From a virus, in the IMG/VR virus record IMGVR_UViG_3300020457_001422, positions 1 to 22,202 of that record: a DNA stretch of 22,202 nt; one strand, written 5' to 3'. A model generated the notes under the pieces. It worked only from the letters and a program-made list of their open reading frames with translations, made no database searches and was not told where the DNA came from. The position numbers and the translations under genes were made by a program. Shown in pieces: positions 19,472 to 22,202 of this stretch. The stretch's first letter is position 1. Each line of letters begins with the position of its first letter.

Positions 19472-21947
19472 AAACGTTACCGAACATAAAGGTAAACTTC
19501 TTGTTAGAGGTGTAAGAGATAATAAAGAGTTTAAAGAGAAGATAAATTTTTGTCCTACTTTATATTCTGTATCTCAACAACAAGAAAAATTTAAAAACTT
19601 ACAAGGTCAATATTTAAAACCTATCACTTTCAATTCTATTGATGGTGCTCGTAGATTTAAACGTGATGTTGCAACAAGAAACTCTCCTATATATGGATTA
19701 GAAAGATATCATTATCAATGGATTAGTGAGAACTATAAGAATCAAATTAAATGGTCTAAAGATTTAATTAAAATATTTACACTTGATATAGAGTGTAGTT
19801 GTGAAAATGGATTTCCAGATGTAGATAATCCAGTTGAAGAGTTGTTATGTATTACTGTTAAAAATCAATCTAACAAACAGATTATAACTTGGGGTGTTGG
19901 TGATTTTAATACAGATAGAAAAGATGTAACCTATATTAAATGTAAGTCTGAACAACATTTAATAATGGAGTTTATGAAATTTTGGTTAAAGAATTATCCA
20001 GATGTTATCACAGGTTGGAATACTAAATTTTTTGACTTACCATATTTAATGAATAGAATTAAGATGGTTGCAGGTGAGAAAGTTGCAAGTAGAATGTCTC
20101 CTTGGAATCTTGTTCAAGTTGAGCAGATAGTAGTAAGAGGAAGACCAAACACATATTATTCACTACTTGGTATTGCAATGTTAGATTATCTTGATTTATA
20201 TAAATGGTATATACCAACAAGACAAGAGAGTTATAGATTAGGTTTTATTGGTGAAGTAGAACTAGGACAAACTAAAACAGAAAATCCATATTCAACATTT
20301 AAAGATTTCTATACAAAAGATTTTCAAAAATTTGTAGAGTATAATATACAAGACGTTGAAATAGTTGACGCATTAGAAGATAAGTTAGGTCTAATTGATT
20401 TGTCTTTGACATTTGCATATGAAACTAAAGTAAACTATAATGATATATTCTCACAGGTAAGAGTTTGGGATACGTTAATCGCAAACTATTTAATGACAAA
20501 AAAGATTTGTGTACCACCTAGGGTTGAGCACATAAAGGACACCAAATATGAAGGTGCTTATGTAAAAGAACCAAGGATCGGAATGCAAAAATGGGTGGTG
20601 TCTTTTGATATCAACTCACTTTATCCACATATTATTGTACAATATAATATTTCTCCAGAAAAAATACTAGGACTTAATAGCTCTGGTATTTCTGTGAATA
20701 AAATGTTGAGTAAAAAGACGCCACTTGATTATCTAAAAACAGAAGGCGCTACCATTACTCCAAATGGCGCAATGTTTAAAACAGATAGTCAAGGATTCTT
20801 ACCTGAAATGATACAAAAGATTTACAATGAACGTGTTGTATTTAAGAAAAGAATGCTCAAAGCAAAAAAAGAATATCAAAAAACAAAAGAGCCTTCACTT
20901 GTAAAAGAAATTGCTAGATGTCATAATATACAATGGGCAAGAAAGATTGCTTTGAATAGTTGTTATGGTGCAATAGGTAATCAATATTTTAGATATTATG
21001 ATGTAAGACAAGCAAGTGCTGTAACCACAGCAGGACAATTTATTATTAGATTTATAGAGGAGAAAGTAAACGAATATTTAAATCAAGTATTACAAACCAA
21101 AGGTGAGATAGATTATATTATTGCGTCTGATACAGATTCAATTTATGTTTCATTAGATAAACTTGTAGAAAAAACTTGTAAAGATAAAACAGATGACCAG
21201 ATTGCTGACTTTATAGGTAGAGTATGTGATAGTAGATTAGAACCATATATTGAAAAACAATTTACTGAACTTGCTGATTATACTAACGCATTTAAAAACG
21301 CAATGGTAATGAAGAGAGAAGTTATTGCTAATAAAGGTATATGGGTTGCGAAAAAAAGATATATGTTAAATGTTATTGATGAAGAAGGTATTAGATTAGC
21401 AGAACCTAAATTAAAACTTATGGGTATTGAAGCAGTTAAATCATCTACACCACAAGTATGTCGTGGTAAGATTAAAGAAGCAATTAAAATTATAATGAGT
21501 AAACAAGAAAGTGATTTACATAAGTTTATTGCTGATTTTAAAAAAGAATTTATGAGTTTAGATCCAGAAGCAATATCTTTTCCAAGGTCTTGTAATAATA
21601 TGAGAAAATATGGAAGCTCTAAAGATGTGTTTATAAAAGGATCTCCAATTCACGTTAAAGGTGCGTTGATTTATAATCATCAAATAAAAGAATTTAAATT
21701 ACAACATAAGTATCCTTATATTCAAGAAGGAGACAAGATTAAGTTTATTAAATTGTTAGAGGCAAATCCATTTAAGTTTGATGTTATTAGTTATATTACA
21801 ACTTTACCAAAAGAGTTTAACTTAAATGAATATGTTGATTATGAATTACAATTTGAAAAAACATTCCTTGATCCTATGAGATTTATATTAAACTCAATAG
21901 GTTGGGAACACGAAAAGAAAGCAAGTCTGGAGGCATTTTTCGGATGA
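19458..21947 (+). CDS. 43: DNA polymerase gp43 (family B)
   Basis: 829 residues (T4 gp43 is 898). The start at 19458 lies within the ferredoxin end. Both activities look intact. Proofreading: Exo I TLDIECS near 108-114, Exo II TGWNTKFFDLPYLM near 179-193 and Exo III YNIQDVEIVD near 294-303. Polymerase: motif A SFDINSLYPHII near 386-397, motif B KIALNSCYGAIGN and motif C ASDTDSIYVS, which give the two catalytic aspartates. The fingers motif K-x6-YG is in place. It should be held on DNA by gp45. The C-terminal LEAFFG may act as the clamp-interacting peptide, as in T4 where the tail binds gp45. No intein or split is visible. It overlaps the next gene by 4 nt. Confidence 0.98.
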   Translation: MNFYKNVTEHKGKLLVRGVRDNKEFKEKINFCPTLYSVSQQQEKFKNLQGQYLKPITFNSIDGARRFKRDVATRNSPIYGLERYHYQWISENYKNQIKWSKDLIKIFTLDIECSCENGFPDVDNPVEELLCITVKNQSNKQIITWGVGDFNTDRKDVTYIKCKSEQHLIMEFMKFWLKNYPDVITGWNTKFFDLPYLMNRIKMVAGEKVASRMSPWNLVQVEQIVVRGRPNTYYSLLGIAMLDYLDLYKWYIPTRQESYRLGFIGEVELGQTKTENPYSTFKDFYTKDFQKFVEYNIQDVEIVDALEDKLGLIDLSLTFAYETKVNYNDIFSQVRVWDTLIANYLMTKKICVPPRVEHIKDTKYEGAYVKEPRIGMQKWVVSFDINSLYPHIIVQYNISPEKILGLNSSGISVNKMLSKKTPLDYLKTEGATITPNGAMFKTDSQGFLPEMIQKIYNERVVFKKRMLKAKKEYQKTKEPSLVKEIARCHNIQWARKIALNSCYGAIGNQYFRYYDVRQASAVTTAGQFIIRFIEEKVNEYLNQVLQTKGEIDYIIASDTDSIYVSLDKLVEKTCKDKTDDQIADFIGRVCDSRLEPYIEKQFTELADYTNAFKNAMVMKREVIANKGIWVAKKRYMLNVIDEEGIRLAEPKLKLMGIEAVKSSTPQVCRGKIKEAIKIIMSKQESDLHKFIADFKKEFMSLDPEAISFPRSCNNMRKYGSSKDVFIKGSPIHVKGALIYNHQIKEFKLQHKYPYIQEGDKIKFIKLLEANPFKFDVISYITTLPKEFNLNEYVDYELQFEKTFLDPMRFILNSIGWEHEKKASLEAFFG

Positions 21948-22202
21948 GTTTAGAGAACTATTTTGCTGATAATTTTTATGATATGAAACCATATCTTTCT
22001 ATTGATAAAGACCAATGGAAATTTATATTAAGCTCATATGAAAAAGAAGATATAATAGATGAACTAGCAAAATGTTTATGGACGTATCCTTGTCCTATAC
22101 CTAAAATATCAGATGAACAAACACGTGATAGTTTTAATAAATTAAAAGGTGTTAGATATAATGATGTATTAATAGACGGCAAATGGTTTCCTAGAAACGA
22201 TA
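21944..22202 (+). CDS. Unknown protein after DNA polymerase (partial)
   Basis: ATG at 21944 overlaps the gp43 stop (ATGA); the frame runs off the right edge after 86 residues. The visible part starts MSLENYFADNFYDMKPYLSI and has DQWKFILSSYEKEDIIDELAKCLWTYPCPIPKI and KLKGVRYNDVLIDGKWF. It is mixed alpha and polar, with no membrane segment and no catalytic motif I can name. It is probably translated together with the polymerase. I have no confident family. Confidence 0.8.
   Translation, partial: MSLENYFADNFYDMKPYLSIDKDQWKFILSSYEKEDIIDELAKCLWTYPCPIPKISDEQTRDSFNKLKGVRYNDVLIDGKWFPRND

Noticed and set aside
1-22202. CRISPR arrays, insertion sequences, integrase or attachment sites, rRNA
   Set aside because: No direct repeat arrays, transposase motifs, integrase or rRNA stretches were seen. 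The tRNA is phage-encoded and no flanking attachment repeat is apparent.

Overview
The window is about 22 kb of a T4-like myovirus genome. The sequence is strongly AT-rich, and every confident gene lies on the + strand. The T4 core replication and late-transcription genes appear in recognisable order: the end of uvsW, then gene 55, 47, 46, 45, 44, 62, regA and 43. These are mixed with genes typical of marine T4-like phages: peptide deformylase, a CobS-like AAA+ ATPase with a VWA partner, 2OG oxygenase, Hsp20, peroxiredoxin, NifU-like protein and ferredoxin. A viral ribosomal protein bS21, a RimK-type ligase and the extreme AT bias make a SAR11/Pelagibacter-type alphaproteobacterial host the best guess. 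The host is inferred, not shown.

Layout. 1-6889: a tightly coupled block (uvsW end, Sm-like protein, two small unknowns, gp55, gp47, 2OG oxygenase, gp46, deformylase, DNA methyltransferase-like protein), mostly with 1- to 14-nt overlaps. 6890-10614: the VWA protein and AAA+ ATPase, each behind a copy of the same unusual promoter, closed by a long terminator-like hairpin. 10694-11892: three small proteins of unknown function, then ribosomal protein bS21. 11893-12221: a 329-nt stretch without a credible gene. It is GC-richer and full of complementary segments, and it ends in a ROSE-like hairpin over the hsp20 ribosome binding site. 12222-13498: Hsp20, a small lipoprotein behind a T4-late-type TATAAATA box, and a Prx5-type peroxiredoxin. 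13553-17052: sliding clamp, a mini membrane protein, clamp loader large subunit, a cassette (HNH nuclease, PD-(D/E)XK nuclease, tRNA-Thr), clamp loader small subunit and RegA. 17053-22202: a RimK-RimB fusion, NifU-like protein, a second Sm-like protein, ferredoxin, DNA polymerase and the start of an unknown gene.

How the genes fit together. The replisome and recombination set (43, 44/62, 45, 46/47, UvsW) copies and repairs phage DNA. The clamp and gp55 connect replication to late transcription, and RegA represses translation of replication genes. A second theme is control of host translation and protein quality: bS21, RimK/RimB, deformylase, tRNA-Thr and Hsp20. A third is redox and Fe-S chemistry: peroxiredoxin, ferredoxin, NifU-like protein and 2OG oxygenase.

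Most notable: the structured region and ROSE-like thermometer candidate before hsp20, two near-identical promoters for the AAA+/VWA pair, genes that look leaderless, the RimK-RimB fusion, the nuclease/tRNA cassette splitting genes 44 and 62, and two diverged Sm-like paralogues.
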